Part shown: in pieces, positions 8,183 through 17,202 of the stretch
Layout of the letters: each line of letters starts with the position of its first letter
Numbering within the stretch: position 1 is the stretch's first letter
From: Odoribacter sp.
Lineage (GTDB): Bacteria; Bacteroidota; Bacteroidia; Bacteroidales; Prolixibacteraceae
Assembly (NCBI GenBank): GCA_013824715.1
Contig: PNOH01000002.1
Span: forward strand, 1 to 64,000
Length of the DNA stretch: 64,000 nt
Direction: 5' to 3'
Notes under the pieces: generated by a model
Told to the model about the DNA's origin: nothing
What the model saw: the letters and a program-made list of their open reading frames with translations, nothing else
Database searches by the model: none
Translations under genes and position numbers: made by a program

Positions 8183-8345
8183 TTATTTACTTTTTTGACC
8201 AATTTTATAACCAATTTGTGGTCGCTTTTTGGCAATTGTTTGCTGTTGCATCAATTCCCTGATGGCTTGAAATACGATTGAAAATTGCTAGTCATATCTG
8301 GATTCAAGATCAAACAGCTTTCTTTCCAGTTCTTTATTGGCTGAT
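8183..8345 (-). pseudogene. Fragment of an ORF6N-domain protein 3' end
   Basis: Minus-strand translation gives ELERKLFDLESRYD, an in-frame stop (TAG), then QFSIVFQAIRELMQQQT and a basic tail KKRPQIGYKIGQKSK with a stop. This resembles the C-terminal coiled region of Bacteroidetes ORF6N-type DNA-binding proteins. No N-terminal domain remains. The family call is from memory of the motif and is tentative. Confidence 0.45.
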
Positions 8346-8398
8346 TATCGTGTCGCTCATTGTTTCGCAGGCAAGGGGCAAAGCCCCGTCATGTAAAA

Positions 8399-8427
8399 GC
8401 ATAGGATGGAGTGAAACGGAATCCTAT
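8399..8427. repeat. Short inverted repeat
   Basis: CATAGGAT and ATCCTATG arms around a 13-base centre. It is preceded by the small palindrome GGGGCAAAGCCCC near 8376. Typical dispersed intergenic repeat; no gene is visible from 8346 to 8477. Confidence 0.55.
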
Positions 8428-8477
8428 GAGAATTTATAACAGCCCTGGGGCAAAGTCGTACATCCAAACTGAAAGGT

Positions 8478-8936
8478 CTATTTATTTCCGGTCACAAGTA
8501 GCTTTCTGGTCATGGTATAATTTCCGGCATTCAGGCGGTAAAAATAGGCGCCACTCTTCAGGTTTTGAGCATTGAACTCAAATTCATAAGTCCCCGGAGA
8601 TTGTATTATATTTTCCAGATTAGCAATCTCTTTTCCGTAAACATCAAAAATTGAAAGTACAACCTTCCCGGTATTTGTAATGGTATATCTTATTTTGGTG
8701 GATATTCTGAATGGGTTCGGAAAGTTCTGTCCCAGGGAATTTGAATTAATAGCGGCATTCAATTCAGGTCGTGCTGAAGTAACAATATCGGAAAGTGGAC
8801 GGCGGTAAGCGTTGCCAAAAAAGCTGGTCAATGCCCATGGTAACGACCACAGGTATAAAAAATTGATTTTATTTATCAGGAAACCAGCGATTACCGGAAC
8901 TGGAATGCCATCAACGCCTGGGTAAAAAGTCTTCAA
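8478..8936 (-). pseudogene. Orphan type IX secretion C-terminal sorting domain
   Basis: 152 codons are open. Residues from about 66 on are a type A sorting domain: SLGQNFPNPF, KIRYTITNTGKVVLSIFDVYGKEI, SPGTYEFEFNAQNLKSGAYFYRL and a final TRKLLVTGNK. Such domains target secreted proteins through the SprA-type translocon and are normally preceded by a large cargo domain and a signal peptide. Here the first 65 residues are hydrophobic, unlike any cargo, and carry no clear signal peptide. It is read as the 3' remnant of a larger secreted-protein gene. Confidence 0.65.
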
Positions 8937-9032
8937 AAAAACCTATAAAAAAAGTGCCCCGTTAATTGAAGAAATTTAGTTCCTTTAGATACGTTTACTG
9001 TGTTTTGATGGATGTATGATTAATAATGGAGC

Positions 9033-9603
9033 ATGAATTTTATGAAACCCAATGACAAAAAAGAAAAACGCGTATTCTATTTATATCTGGCTGTATTTTT
9101 AATTATCGGAGCTTTAATTGTGCTTGCCGGATTTCAATATCATAGAAATTTCGAAAAAAATTACAGGACCAATATCGAGAATCAGCTTAGCTTAATCGCT
9201 GATTTAAAGGTGGATGAGCTTGAACATTGGCTGGAAGAACAGCGCGGCGATGCGGAGACCATATTCGGGAACGAAGTATTTTCCAATATTATCAAACACT
9301 ATTTCAAAAACCTGGACGACCGCGATTCAAAAAGGAAAATTGAAGTGTGGATGCAGGAATTTCAAACCGGATTTAAGTATGATGCGGTTTTATTTTCATT
9401 TGGAATATTTTTAATTTCCGGAATGGGTTTGGGATTTGTATGGAGGTATCAGCGAACCCAGCTCTGGATTGGGATTGATGCTCTGCAAGGAATTTGTTGA
9501 AAAACAAGGCGGCCGGATTTGGGCAGAAAGCGATCCCGATGGCTATCGGGAAGGGAAAGGAAGTACGTTTTATTTTACTGTTCCTATCAGTGTTGAAAAG
9601 TAA
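9033..9603 (+). pseudogene. Sensor histidine kinase with internal deletion
   Basis: The open frame from 9033 encodes a membrane segment at about residues 16-35, a periplasmic start (FEKNYRTNIENQLSLIADLK) and a second membrane segment near 120-138. It stops at 9500. A different frame (+1) from about 9450 encodes the end of a kinase ATPase domain: [18 protein letters not shown], then [11 protein letters not shown], with a stop at 9601-9603. The whole PAS/HisKA centre is missing and the two parts are joined out of frame near 9446-9452. The retained tail is close in DNA to the tail of the intact kinase at 9689-11653. Confidence 0.8.
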
Positions 9604-9688
9604 AATGAAAGTGGAAATTTAGCTGTCACTACTGATAAAAGATAAAATAAAAATAAAATTTCAAGAATTTAAGCCACAATAGTTAAAA

Positions 9689-11653
9689 ATGGAAACTGAT
9701 AAATCCTTATTTTTTAAAATCATCAAAAGAAAAGAATTTCTTCTTTTTCTTGTACTTCTAATTTCAGGTTCAAGTTTACTGGGTTGGCTATTTGGTAAAA
9801 TTATTATTGCCTCAGGTTCGTTGAAATTTATTCCTACCGCACCCTCAACAGCATTACTGTTTTGTATTTTAAGTTTTATTTTAATTGTAGATTTTAATTT
9901 CGGAAAATCACGTATTATACAATCAATCACACCTCCGGTAGTCTTGTTGGTAGCATTGTTTTGTCTTTTAATTGTCCTCGACTATATCTTCAATTTCAAA
10001 TGGGATATTGAAAACATTTTTATTGCTAATCCCGAAAAATTTGGGGAAGTTCACATAGGTCGAATGTCGCCAATCACTTCTGTCTTGTTTTTGTTTTCCT
10101 GCATTAGTATTTATGCAGGCAGGCAAAATAACTCAAATACTATCAAATATATAGGTGGCACCTTTTCATTATTGACGTGTTTTATAGCAACAGTTTTAGT
10201 TATTGGATATCTGTATAAGGCACCGCTTCTATATGGTAGTCATATTACCCCGGTTGCGTTACCATCTGCCATTTGTTTCCTGCTATTCAGCGTTACTTTG
10301 CTTCGGGTATCCGAATTGAAATTTTGGACATTTAACCTGATCAAAAAAAATCCGGTTAAATTTCTACTCTTAAAAACATTTTTGCCACTTGTTGTTTTTG
10401 TAGTTGTATTACAAGGTTTTATAGAAACAAACTTATCGGTCAATAATACTAATCATACACTAACTTCGGCAATAGTTTTATTGATTATGGTCGTCATTAC
10501 GATTTTTATTGTTATCAGAGCATCAGCTATTTTAGGTGATAAGTTAATGAATGCAGAAAAGAAACTCCGGGAAAGTGAGGAATTCAGCCGGTATTTACTG
10601 CAAACTATTCCGTTCGGGATGGATATCGTTGACGAAAATGGAGTTGTACTATTCCTGAATGAGAATTCGAAAAAATATTTTGGTGAGCAAGCTTTAGGAA
10701 ATAAATGCTGGAATCTATACCGTGATGATAAAACGCAGTGTTCTGACTGTCCGCTAATAGCCGGAATCAAAGTCGGTACATCTGAAATTTATGAATCGGC
10801 AGGCATTTTGGGTAACAAAACATTTGAAATTATTCACACGGGAATGATGTTTGAAGGCAAAAAAGCAATCCTCGAAATTTTCATAAATATCACCGAACGC
10901 AAGCTGGCGGAGCAGGAAATCAAACTTAAAAATGAAGAACTTCAACAACTCAACGCCGAAAAAAACAAATTCTTCTCTATTATTGCCCATGATCTGAGGG
11001 GTCCGTTCAGTGGATTTTTGGGACTGACCCAAGTCATGGCCGAAGAGTTGTCCAGCCTTACCATGGCTCAAATTCAGGAGCATGCCATTAGTATGAAAAA
11101 CTCGGCTACCATCCTGTACCGCTTGCTCAACAACTTGTTGGAATGGTCTCAAATTCAAAATGGATCGGTTCCTTTCAATCCTGAAGTTATCCAATTACGT
11201 CCAATCGCAGATGAAAGTATGGAAATGGTGCTGGAATCAGCCAAAACCAAGGAAATTGAAATTGTAAATTACATTCCTGCCGGATTAGAGGTTTTTGCGG
11301 ATACTAACATGCTTCAAACCGTGATCCGCAACCTTGTTTCGAATGCTGTGAAATTTACACACAAAGGAGGAAAAGTAAGTGTTTCAGCCAAAGTGAACAG
11401 CGATAAAAGCGTTAAAATATCTGTTCAGGACACAGGCATCGGAATGAGCCAGACGCTGGTTGAAAATTTATTTAGGATTGATGTTAAAACCGGAAGAAAA
11501 GGTACCGAAGGCGAACCCAGCACCGGATTGGGCTTATTGCTCTGCAAAGAATTTGTTGAAAAGCACGGGGGGGAAATATGGGTGGAAAGCAAAGTGGGGA
11601 AAGGAAGTACTTTCAGTTTTACGATACCATCAATAAATGGTAACAACTCCTGA
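9689..11653 (+). CDS. Membrane sensor histidine kinase, 8 TM + PAS
   Basis: 654 aa. About eight membrane segments occupy residues 10-290. Then comes a PAS domain (about 300-415) with an unusual Cys set, KCWNLYRDDKTQCSDCP, which could bind metal or sense redox state. ITERKLAEQE links to the dimerisation domain with the phospho-acceptor His434 (SIIAHDLRGP). The ATPase domain has the N box NLVSNAVKFTH, G1 DTGIGM and G2 [17 protein letters not shown]. It ends without a receiver domain, and no response regulator is adjacent, so it is an orphan kinase. The signal is unknown. Confidence 0.9.
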   Translation: METDKSLFFKIIKRKEFLLFLVLLISGSSLLGWLFGKIIIASGSLKFIPTAPSTALLFCILSFILIVDFNFGKSRIIQSITPPVVLLVALFCLLIVLDYIFNFKWDIENIFIANPEKFGEVHIGRMSPITSVLFLFSCISIYAGRQNNSNTIKYIGGTFSLLTCFIATVLVIGYLYKAPLLYGSHITPVALPSAICFLLFSVTLLRVSELKFWTFNLIKKNPVKFLLLKTFLPLVVFVVVLQGFIETNLSVNNTNHTLTSAIVLLIMVVITIFIVIRASAILGDKLMNAEKKLRESEEFSRYLLQTIPFGMDIVDENGVVLFLNENSKKYFGEQALGNKCWNLYRDDKTQCSDCPLIAGIKVGTSEIYESAGILGNKTFEIIHTGMMFEGKKAILEIFINITERKLAEQEIKLKNEELQQLNAEKNKFFSIIAHDLRGPFSGFLGLTQVMAEELSSLTMAQIQEHAISMKNSATILYRLLNNLLEWSQIQNGSVPFNPEVIQLRPIADESMEMVLESAKTKEIEIVNYIPAGLEVFADTNMLQTVIRNLVSNAVKFTHKGGKVSVSAKVNSDKSVKISVQDTGIGMSQTLVENLFRIDVKTGRKGTEGEPSTGLGLLLCKEFVEKHGGEIWVESKVGKGSTFSFTIPSINGNNS

Positions 11654-11848
11654 TTTTCAGAGATGGAAAGCAGGATGCGGTAAATATTATTACTAATTTT
11701 ACGACAAATTTCAAGTTTTTGCTTAAAGTTTGCCGTTCACTGACGACACTAACTAAACAACATTGGAATATAAACACGTAATTTCGCCTAAAACTGTTGA
11801 AAAAATGATTGCAGTTATATATAGCGAATTGGTTGACCTAAATATGTC

Positions 11849-12229
11849 ATGATAAACATCTTAAAGCAAATAGATTATTGGCAAAAAATTGCCGAAAGCG
11901 ATATAGATACCGCTTCTATTCTTGTTTCGTCAGGTAAATATGTTGAAGGAATGTTTTTCTGTCATTTATGTATCGAAAAGATAATTAAGGCTTTGGTTGT
12001 TAAACAGATTGGAGATATTCCACCCAAGTCGCACGATTTATTTTATATCGCCAATCTTGCTAAAATTGACCTTGATGTACCTCAGTCAGAGTTTATCCAA
12101 ATACTGATGAAATACCAGTTGGAAGGACGATATCCGGAGTATTTTCCCAAAGCTCCTTCTCCTGAAAAGATTAATGAGTATCTTTGCCTTACTAAAAACT
12201 TGTATCAATGCTTCAACAAGATGCTATAA
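11849..12229 (+). CDS. HEPN domain protein, second module
   Basis: 126 aa. The HEPN helices are KIAESDIDTASILVSSGKYV, FFCHLCIEKIIKALVV, KSHDLFYIANLAKI and LEGRYPEYFP. It is a distant relative of the HEPN protein at 7302-7697. The coding region overlaps the next gene by 22 bases. Predicted RNA-targeting toxin of a HEPN/MNT pair; a canonical RX4-6H motif is not evident. The 195 bases upstream show no clear promoter match. Confidence 0.85.
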   Translation: MINILKQIDYWQKIAESDIDTASILVSSGKYVEGMFFCHLCIEKIIKALVVKQIGDIPPKSHDLFYIANLAKIDLDVPQSEFIQILMKYQLEGRYPEYFPKAPSPEKINEYLCLTKNLYQCFNKML

Positions 12230-12525
12230 ATATTGTCCGACAGTATGTTATGAACCTAAATAATGGAGGCATTGTAATTTTCAAAGCTTATTTATATGGC
12301 AGTTATGCCCGAAATCAGGCAACCGAAAATAGCGATATTGATGTCATGCTGGTTTCTGATGTTTTTGATACTGATGACGATTTTATATTATCTAAACCCT
12401 GGTCGCCAAAATTCAGGGTTGATTATCGTATAGAGCCTATAGCAATTGGCAAGAAACGATTCCAATCTGATGATTCTTCCCCAATCATTGAAATGGTAAA
12501 GAGAGAGGGTTTAGAGATAAACTAA
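12208..12525 (+). CDS. MNT-type nucleotidyltransferase, second module
   Basis: 105 aa. The fold signature YLYGSYARNQATENSDIDVM carries the GS motif and the DxD catalytic pair. It is the antitoxin-type partner of the overlapping HEPN gene. It ends tail to tail, 21 bases from the ABC permease gene. The gene order (HEPN then MNT) matches the module at 7.0-7.9 kb, but protein similarity between the two modules is low, so they were acquired separately. Confidence 0.87.
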   Translation: MLQQDAINIVRQYVMNLNNGGIVIFKAYLYGSYARNQATENSDIDVMLVSDVFDTDDDFILSKPWSPKFRVDYRIEPIAIGKKRFQSDDSSPIIEMVKREGLEIN

Positions 12526-12546
12526 AGAGATCCTTTTGCCATAATT

Positions 12547-13665
12547 TCAGGCCGTTTTGCGGTATCTCCACACTGCCAGGCTTAAAAAAGTGAATCCCAG
12601 AATGCACAGCGCTACAAATTCGTGGATCAGGTCGCTGAAGCCGGAACCTTTTAGTACTACCATGCGCATGATCCGCATAAAATGATAGATCGGATTGGCC
12701 TGATCAATCCATTGTGCCCACTTTGGCATACTTTCAACAGGGGTAAAGATTCCCCCCATCAGGATAAAAACCATCATGAAGAAGAATGTTACAAACATAA
12801 CCTGTTGCTGCGTGTCGGCAATTGTCGAGATAAACAATCCCAATCCAAGAATACCGATCAGATACAGCGCCCCCATTCCGAAAATTAATGCTAAACTGCC
12901 AACAATAGGCAAATTGAAAACAAGCTTTGCAATTAAAAGTCCGAATGATAAATCAAACAGTGCAATGATTACAAAAGGGATCAGTTTGCCGGTTAAAAAC
13001 TGAATTTTTTTAATCGGGGTCACATTCAATTGTTCAATGGTGCCCTGTTCTTTTTCTTTCACCAGGCTCATTCCTGAAAGAAAGAGCCCGATTAAAGTGA
13101 CCAGAATAGAAAGTACTCCCGGAGCCATGTACCACTTATATTCGAGTTCGGAATTATACCAATAGCGTGAAACCGTATTGATTTGATAAGGCGCTTTAAA
13201 CTCGGGCAAACCTTTCCATTCGGCAATGATATTTTTATTAAAATCGCGGATTACCGAAGCTGCATACGAATATCCGAGCTGTGCCGCCTGCCCGTCGATG
13301 GCATTTACCAGCAATTGCAGGCTGGCTTTATCGTCACGTATTAAGTTACGCTCAAATCCATGAGGAATAACCAAAACCATGTCATCGGCATTGCGCAGAA
13401 GTTCTTTTTCCCCTTCCTCCGGATTGAACGAAGTGTTGTTTATAGTGAAAAAAGGCGAAGCTTCCAGTTTGGAAGCCAGCTCACGCGAGGTGGACGACAT
13501 ATCTTTATCAACCAGAAAAATATCGACATTTTTCAGATCGAAGGTTGCCGCAAATACCAAAACCAGCATCTGCATCAAGGGGATCATCACGATCATTCGT
13601 AGCATAACCTTGTTACGCTTCACCTGAATGAACTCTTTTTGTATGACGTAGAAGATTGTTTTCAT
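12547..13665 (-). CDS. ABC-2 type efflux permease (second permease)
   Basis: 372 aa. One N-terminal membrane helix (MIPLMQMLVLVFAATFDL) is followed by a large external domain (about 50-175) and a cluster of five C-terminal helices (SILVTLIGLFLSGMSLV onwards). KEKEQGTIEQLNVTP is the intracellular coupling signature of the YbhS/YhhJ-type drug and small-molecule exporters. It is the last gene of a seven-gene efflux operon and pairs with the permease at 13759-14868. The substrate is unknown. Confidence 0.9.
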   Translation of the reverse strand: MKTIFYVIQKEFIQVKRNKVMLRMIVMIPLMQMLVLVFAATFDLKNVDIFLVDKDMSSTSRELASKLEASPFFTINNTSFNPEEGEKELLRNADDMVLVIPHGFERNLIRDDKASLQLLVNAIDGQAAQLGYSYAASVIRDFNKNIIAEWKGLPEFKAPYQINTVSRYWYNSELEYKWYMAPGVLSILVTLIGLFLSGMSLVKEKEQGTIEQLNVTPIKKIQFLTGKLIPFVIIALFDLSFGLLIAKLVFNLPIVGSLALIFGMGALYLIGILGLGLFISTIADTQQQVMFVTFFFMMVFILMGGIFTPVESMPKWAQWIDQANPIYHFMRIMRMVVLKGSGFSDLIHEFVALCILGFTFLSLAVWRYRKTA

Positions 13666-13679
13666 ATTTTTTATTTACT

Positions 13680-13740
13680 ATTTTTTCATTTACCATTTAC
13701 GATTTGAACATCACATTGAGCTATATAAATGGTAAATCGT
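13680..13740. repeat. Inverted repeat in operon spacer
   Basis: CATTTACCATTTACGATTT faces AAATGGTAAATCGTC across a 25-base centre, between the two permease genes. Confidence 0.5.
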
Positions 13741-13758
13741 CAATAACTAAATTGTAAA

Positions 13759-14868
13759 TTATTCAAGCCTGATTTTGAAATTCTTAATACTCAAAGCAAT
13801 AAAAACAAAGGTCATGAACATTAAAATCAAGGTTTCTTTCCAGACAAACATGATGCCGGTCCCTTTGAGCATGATATTTTTGATAATGACGATGAACCAG
13901 CGTGGAGGCATGGCGTGACTGATGATGCGCAGTGGAAGAGGCATGTTTTCGATTGGGAATATAAAGCCTGATAACAAAATAGTCGGCAACATCAGCGCCA
14001 GCGCTGAGATAAACATGGCTACCATTTGGTTGGGTGCAACGGTCGAAATCAGGATTCCTAAACTAAGCGCCATCAGGATAAACAGGAAGCTTTCGGCAAC
14101 CAGCAAAATGAAACTTCCTTTGATGGGAACTCCAAAAAAGAAGACGCCAATAAGAATGATCGTCATAGCATTTATGAATGACAGCAACAGGTAGGGAGTT
14201 ACTTTTCCCAGCACAATCTGTATTGGTTTCAACGGCGAAGCCAGCAATACCTCCATAGTACCCAGTTCTTTTTCGCGGCTTATTGAAATGGAGGTCATCA
14301 TGGCCGAAATCAGCATCAGGATCATGGCCATAATGCCGGGAACAAACATGTAAACGCTTTTTAGCCCTTCATTGTAAAGCATCCGAACTTCGGTATTAAT
14401 CTGATTTGGTAACTGAATGTTCTGAAGTTTTTCCTTTTTCACATAGTCGTTTATGATTCCCGAAGCGTAGCTGGTCAGTATCCGTGCAATGTTCGGATCG
14501 GAAGCATCGGCAATAAGCTGGACATCGGCTTTGCCCTCGCGTTCGAGTTTATGCTCAAAATTTGAACCGAAGGCAACCACCATTTTCACTTTTCCTTTAC
14601 GAAATACATCTTCCACATCATCACCGGGAAACAATTCTTCGCCCAAAACAAAATAACCTGACGACAGTAGTTTCGAAGTGATTTCGCGGGTGGTATTGTC
14701 GTGCGACTGATCGAGAATGGCGATTTTCGAATCCTGGATATCGGTGTTGATGACCTTCCCAAACAACAAAAGTTGCACGATCGGCAGGCCGAAAATGATG
14801 ATCATCGTTCGCGGGTCGCGAAAAATGTGCAAAAATTCTTTCCGGAGAAATCCTATAAATTGTTTCAT
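13759..14868 (-). CDS. ABC-2 type efflux permease (first permease)
   Basis: 369 aa. It has the same architecture as its neighbour: a first helix near residues 23-40 (MIIIFGLPIVQLLLFGKV), an external domain to about 175, then five helices. SREKELGTMEVLLASPLKP is the YbhR/YbhS coupling signature. It most likely forms a heterodimer with the 12547-13665 product, powered by the two ATPases encoded upstream. Confidence 0.9.
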   Translation of the reverse strand: MKQFIGFLRKEFLHIFRDPRTMIIIFGLPIVQLLLFGKVINTDIQDSKIAILDQSHDNTTREITSKLLSSGYFVLGEELFPGDDVEDVFRKGKVKMVVAFGSNFEHKLEREGKADVQLIADASDPNIARILTSYASGIINDYVKKEKLQNIQLPNQINTEVRMLYNEGLKSVYMFVPGIMAMILMLISAMMTSISISREKELGTMEVLLASPLKPIQIVLGKVTPYLLLSFINAMTIILIGVFFFGVPIKGSFILLVAESFLFILMALSLGILISTVAPNQMVAMFISALALMLPTILLSGFIFPIENMPLPLRIISHAMPPRWFIVIIKNIMLKGTGIMFVWKETLILMFMTFVFIALSIKNFKIRLE

Positions 14869-14877
14869 AATTAAAAA

Positions 14878-14943
14878 GTTACGGGGTGCAGGTTTCGAGT
14901 TACGGGTTGTTAAACACGTAACCCGTATCGCGTAACCCGCAAC
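14878..14943. repeat. Inverted repeat, GAGTTACGGGTT family
   Basis: GAGTTACGGGTT faces AACCCGTATCGCGTAACCC. The same repeat family, with GTTGCGAGTTAACCCG and CTCGTAACCCGAACCCCG, fills the trpC/trpD spacer at 41201-41257. It is non-coding and lies between an ATPase and a permease gene. Confidence 0.6.
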
Positions 14944-14948
14944 GTTTT

Positions 14949-15680
14949 TTATTCTGCTTTCCTCACAATCTTCAAAAAAACCTCATCCATATTTTTTGCT
15001 GAATATTGTTTCTTCAGGTTTTCAGGTGTATCGAGCGCTTCAATCCTGCCTTCGTTCATAATCGAAACCCGGTTGCAATACTCGGCTTCGTCCATGTAAT
15101 GTGTGGTTACAAAAACGGTGATTCCGCGGTTTGCTGTTTCGTAAATAAGGTCCCAGAATTTACGACGGGTAATCGGGTCAACACCACCGGTAGGCTCGTC
15201 CAGAAAAACAATTTTTGGGTCGTGAAAAATTGCCACCGAAAATGCCAGTTTTTGTTTCCATCCTAATGGCAATGAGCCAATCAATGAATCTTTTGACGAT
15301 TCGATGTCCAGATTTTTGAGCAATACTTCCTGTTTTGCTTTGCGGTTTTTTGGCGTAATACCATAAATTCCGGAGAAAAACCGGATGTTTTCGGCAATGG
15401 TCAGGTCTTCGTAGAGCGAAAACTTCTGGCTCATGTAGCCGATGTTGCGTTTCACTTTTTCGGTTTCCCTGTAAATATCAAAACCTGCAACTTTTACTTC
15501 TCCTGAAGTAGGTGAGGACAGGCCGCACAGAATCTTCATTGCTGTGGTTTTCCCAGCGCCATTGGCTCCCAGAAACCCGAATATTTCGCCCTTGAAAACA
15601 TCAAAATTCAGGTCGTCGTTTGCCACGAACGAGCCGAATTTCTTGACCAGGTTGCGTACTTCAATTACTTTTTCTTTCAT
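14949..15680 (-). CDS. ABC transporter ATPase (efflux), second
   Basis: 243 aa from the ATG at 15680; a TTG at 15689 is also in frame. Walker A is GANGAGKTTAMKIL, Walker B IVFLDEP, and the H-loop lies in VTTHYMDEAEYCNR. The signature loop is SLPLGWKQKLAF, a degenerate form of LSGGQ seen in YbhF-type ATPases. It energises the ABC-2 permeases downstream. It is separated from the first ATPase gene by the GxxExxY cassette. Confidence 0.92.
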   Translation of the reverse strand: MKEKVIEVRNLVKKFGSFVANDDLNFDVFKGEIFGFLGANGAGKTTAMKILCGLSSPTSGEVKVAGFDIYRETEKVKRNIGYMSQKFSLYEDLTIAENIRFFSGIYGITPKNRKAKQEVLLKNLDIESSKDSLIGSLPLGWKQKLAFSVAIFHDPKIVFLDEPTGGVDPITRRKFWDLIYETANRGITVFVTTHYMDEAEYCNRVSIMNEGRIEALDTPENLKKQYSAKNMDEVFLKIVRKAE

Positions 15681-15690
15681 TTTCTTCAAG

Positions 15691-15725
15691 TTTTACCACA
15701 GAGTTTCACAGAGTGAGGCACAGAG
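15691..15725 (+). repeat. 35-bp terminal inverted repeat, left arm
   Basis: Starts TTTTACCACAGAGTTTCAC and ends GAGGCACAGAG. The reverse complement of 16141-16176 is identical apart from one extra A. The two arms enclose only the GxxExxY gene. Confidence 0.92.
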
Positions 15726-15736
15726 GAAAAGGAGTT

Positions 15737-16108
15737 TTAGTTTGCCAATCGCTTAATACCATTCTTTAGCGAAGCGACATTGAAATTTAAAAGGAGACCA
15801 ATTTTACATCCTGACAATTTAAGGTATGTAAGTACTTGCGCTATATGTACATCGGTAAATGCTTCGATTGATTTTATTTCTACCACAACCTTGTTCTCTA
15901 CTAATAAATCAATTCGATAACCAGCATCCAGTTTAACTTCTTTGTAAACTAATGGCAATGACTTTTGTTTTTCAACCTTCAACCCAACTTGCTGTAATTC
16001 ATAGTATAAACATTCTTCATAAGCACTTTCCAACAAACCCGGTCCAAGTGCAGAATGAACAGAATAAGCACATTTAAGTATTAGTTCAGTAATTTGGTTG
16101 ATTTCCAT
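15737..16108 (-). CDS. GxxExxY protein
   Basis: 123 aa. The family signature G24-LL-E27-SA-Y30 is exact. The core RIDLLVENKVVVEIKS provides D67 and E77-x-K79, the layout of PD-(D/E)XK nuclease-like folds. The function of the family is not established. The gene lies inside the efflux operon, in the operon's orientation, within a 486-bp unit bounded by 35-bp inverted repeats, so it looks like an inserted cassette and not a transporter component. No transposase is present. Confidence 0.92.
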   Translation of the reverse strand: MEINQITELILKCAYSVHSALGPGLLESAYEECLYYELQQVGLKVEKQKSLPLVYKEVKLDAGYRIDLLVENKVVVEIKSIEAFTDVHIAQVLTYLKLSGCKIGLLLNFNVASLKNGIKRLAN

Positions 16109-16140
16109 GACAAAATATTTTAATGGTTAACTCATTATAA

Positions 16141-16176
16141 CTCTGTGCCTCACTCTGTGAAACTCTGTGGTTAAAA
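16141..16176 (-). repeat. 35-bp terminal inverted repeat, right arm
   Basis: CTCTGTGCCTCACTCTGTGA then AACTCTGTGGTTAAAA. Pairs with 15691-15725 with a single-base indel. No target-site duplication is obvious outside the arms. Confidence 0.92.
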
Positions 16177-16181
16177 AGAAC

Positions 16182-17165
16182 TTACTCGTTCATCATATCC
16201 ATAAAAACATCCTCAATGCTTGGTTGAATATCGAAAACCTGTAATTCGACATGATCTTTTTTCAGGAGATAGTTTTCGAATTCAGTGGCTTCCACTTCGT
16301 CTTCTTTGCCGGTTACATGCAGGAATTGTCCGAAAGCATAGGCCGAGTCTGTTTTTTCATACGACCTTAAATCCTGAATCAGCCGGTGCATGTCATCAGA
16401 TTTGATGGCATACAGTTTCCGGGTATAATTTTCAACCAGCTTTTGTGGCGTGTCAATATCCAGTATCTTACCCTTCTGCATCAAGGCCACTCGGTTGCAG
16501 AGCATGGCTTCGTCCATATAAGGAGTTGAAACTAAAATGGTAATTCCTTTTTGCTGAAGCCTTTTCAGCATTTCCCAGAATTCCTTGCGTGATACCGCAT
16601 CCACTCCTGTAGTTGGTTCGTCCAGAATCAGGATTTCAGGTTTGTGTATCAGGGCACACGACAAAGCCAGTTTTTGCTTCATCCCTCCCGAAAGTTTTCC
16701 GGCCAGACGGTTCTTGAAAGGTTCAATCTGAACGTAAATATCGCGGATCAGCTCGTAGTTTTCGGCAACAGTAGTCTTAAAAACAGTAGCAAAAAAGTTC
16801 AGGTTTTCTTCCACGGTCAGATCCTGGTACAATGAAAAACGTCCCGGCATATAGCCAACCATGTTCCTGATTTGTTTGTAGTCTTTAATGACATCAAAAC
16901 CGCCCATGCTTGCCCGGCCTTCGTCCTGAATGAGCAAAGTCATCAGGATGCGCATCAGGGTTGTTTTGCCAGCGCCGTCAGGACCAATGAGCCCAAAAAG
17001 TTCGCCTTTCTGCACTTCGAGCGAAATGTCGCGCACTGCATGAACGTCTTTATAGGATTTGCTGATATGTTGAATGCTGATAGAAGCCTCCCCCAACCCC
17101 CTCCTCAAGAGGGGGCTTTCGGAATCGGGGTGCGATGGGTTATTTTTTGATTTCAATACATTCAT
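16182..17165 (-). CDS. ABC transporter ATPase (efflux), first
   Basis: 327 aa. Walker A GPDGAGKTTLMRIL, signature LSGGMKQKLAL, Walker B ILILDEP, and H-loop region STPYMDEAMLCNR. A C-terminal extension of about 80 residues follows, as in YbhF half-domains. The ATPase fold begins only at about residue 29 (SISIQHISKSYKDVHAV). The preceding SHPDSESPLLRRGLGEA is the translation of a dispersed intergenic hairpin (CCTCCCCCAACCCCCTCCTC type), so the N-terminus seems to be repeat-derived. It acts with the 14949-15680 ATPase. Confidence 0.92.
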   Translation of the reverse strand: MNVLKSKNNPSHPDSESPLLRRGLGEASISIQHISKSYKDVHAVRDISLEVQKGELFGLIGPDGAGKTTLMRILMTLLIQDEGRASMGGFDVIKDYKQIRNMVGYMPGRFSLYQDLTVEENLNFFATVFKTTVAENYELIRDIYVQIEPFKNRLAGKLSGGMKQKLALSCALIHKPEILILDEPTTGVDAVSRKEFWEMLKRLQQKGITILVSTPYMDEAMLCNRVALMQKGKILDIDTPQKLVENYTRKLYAIKSDDMHRLIQDLRSYEKTDSAYAFGQFLHVTGKEDEVEATEFENYLLKKDHVELQVFDIQPSIEDVFMDMMNE

Positions 17166-17202
17166 AATTAAAAGATTATAAGCTCAGAGTCTTCATTGAT
17201 CT

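Noticed and set aside
15691-16176. Insertion sequence with transposase
   Set aside because: The terminal repeats fit, but the only gene is GxxExxY, which is not a transposase, and no target duplication is evident.
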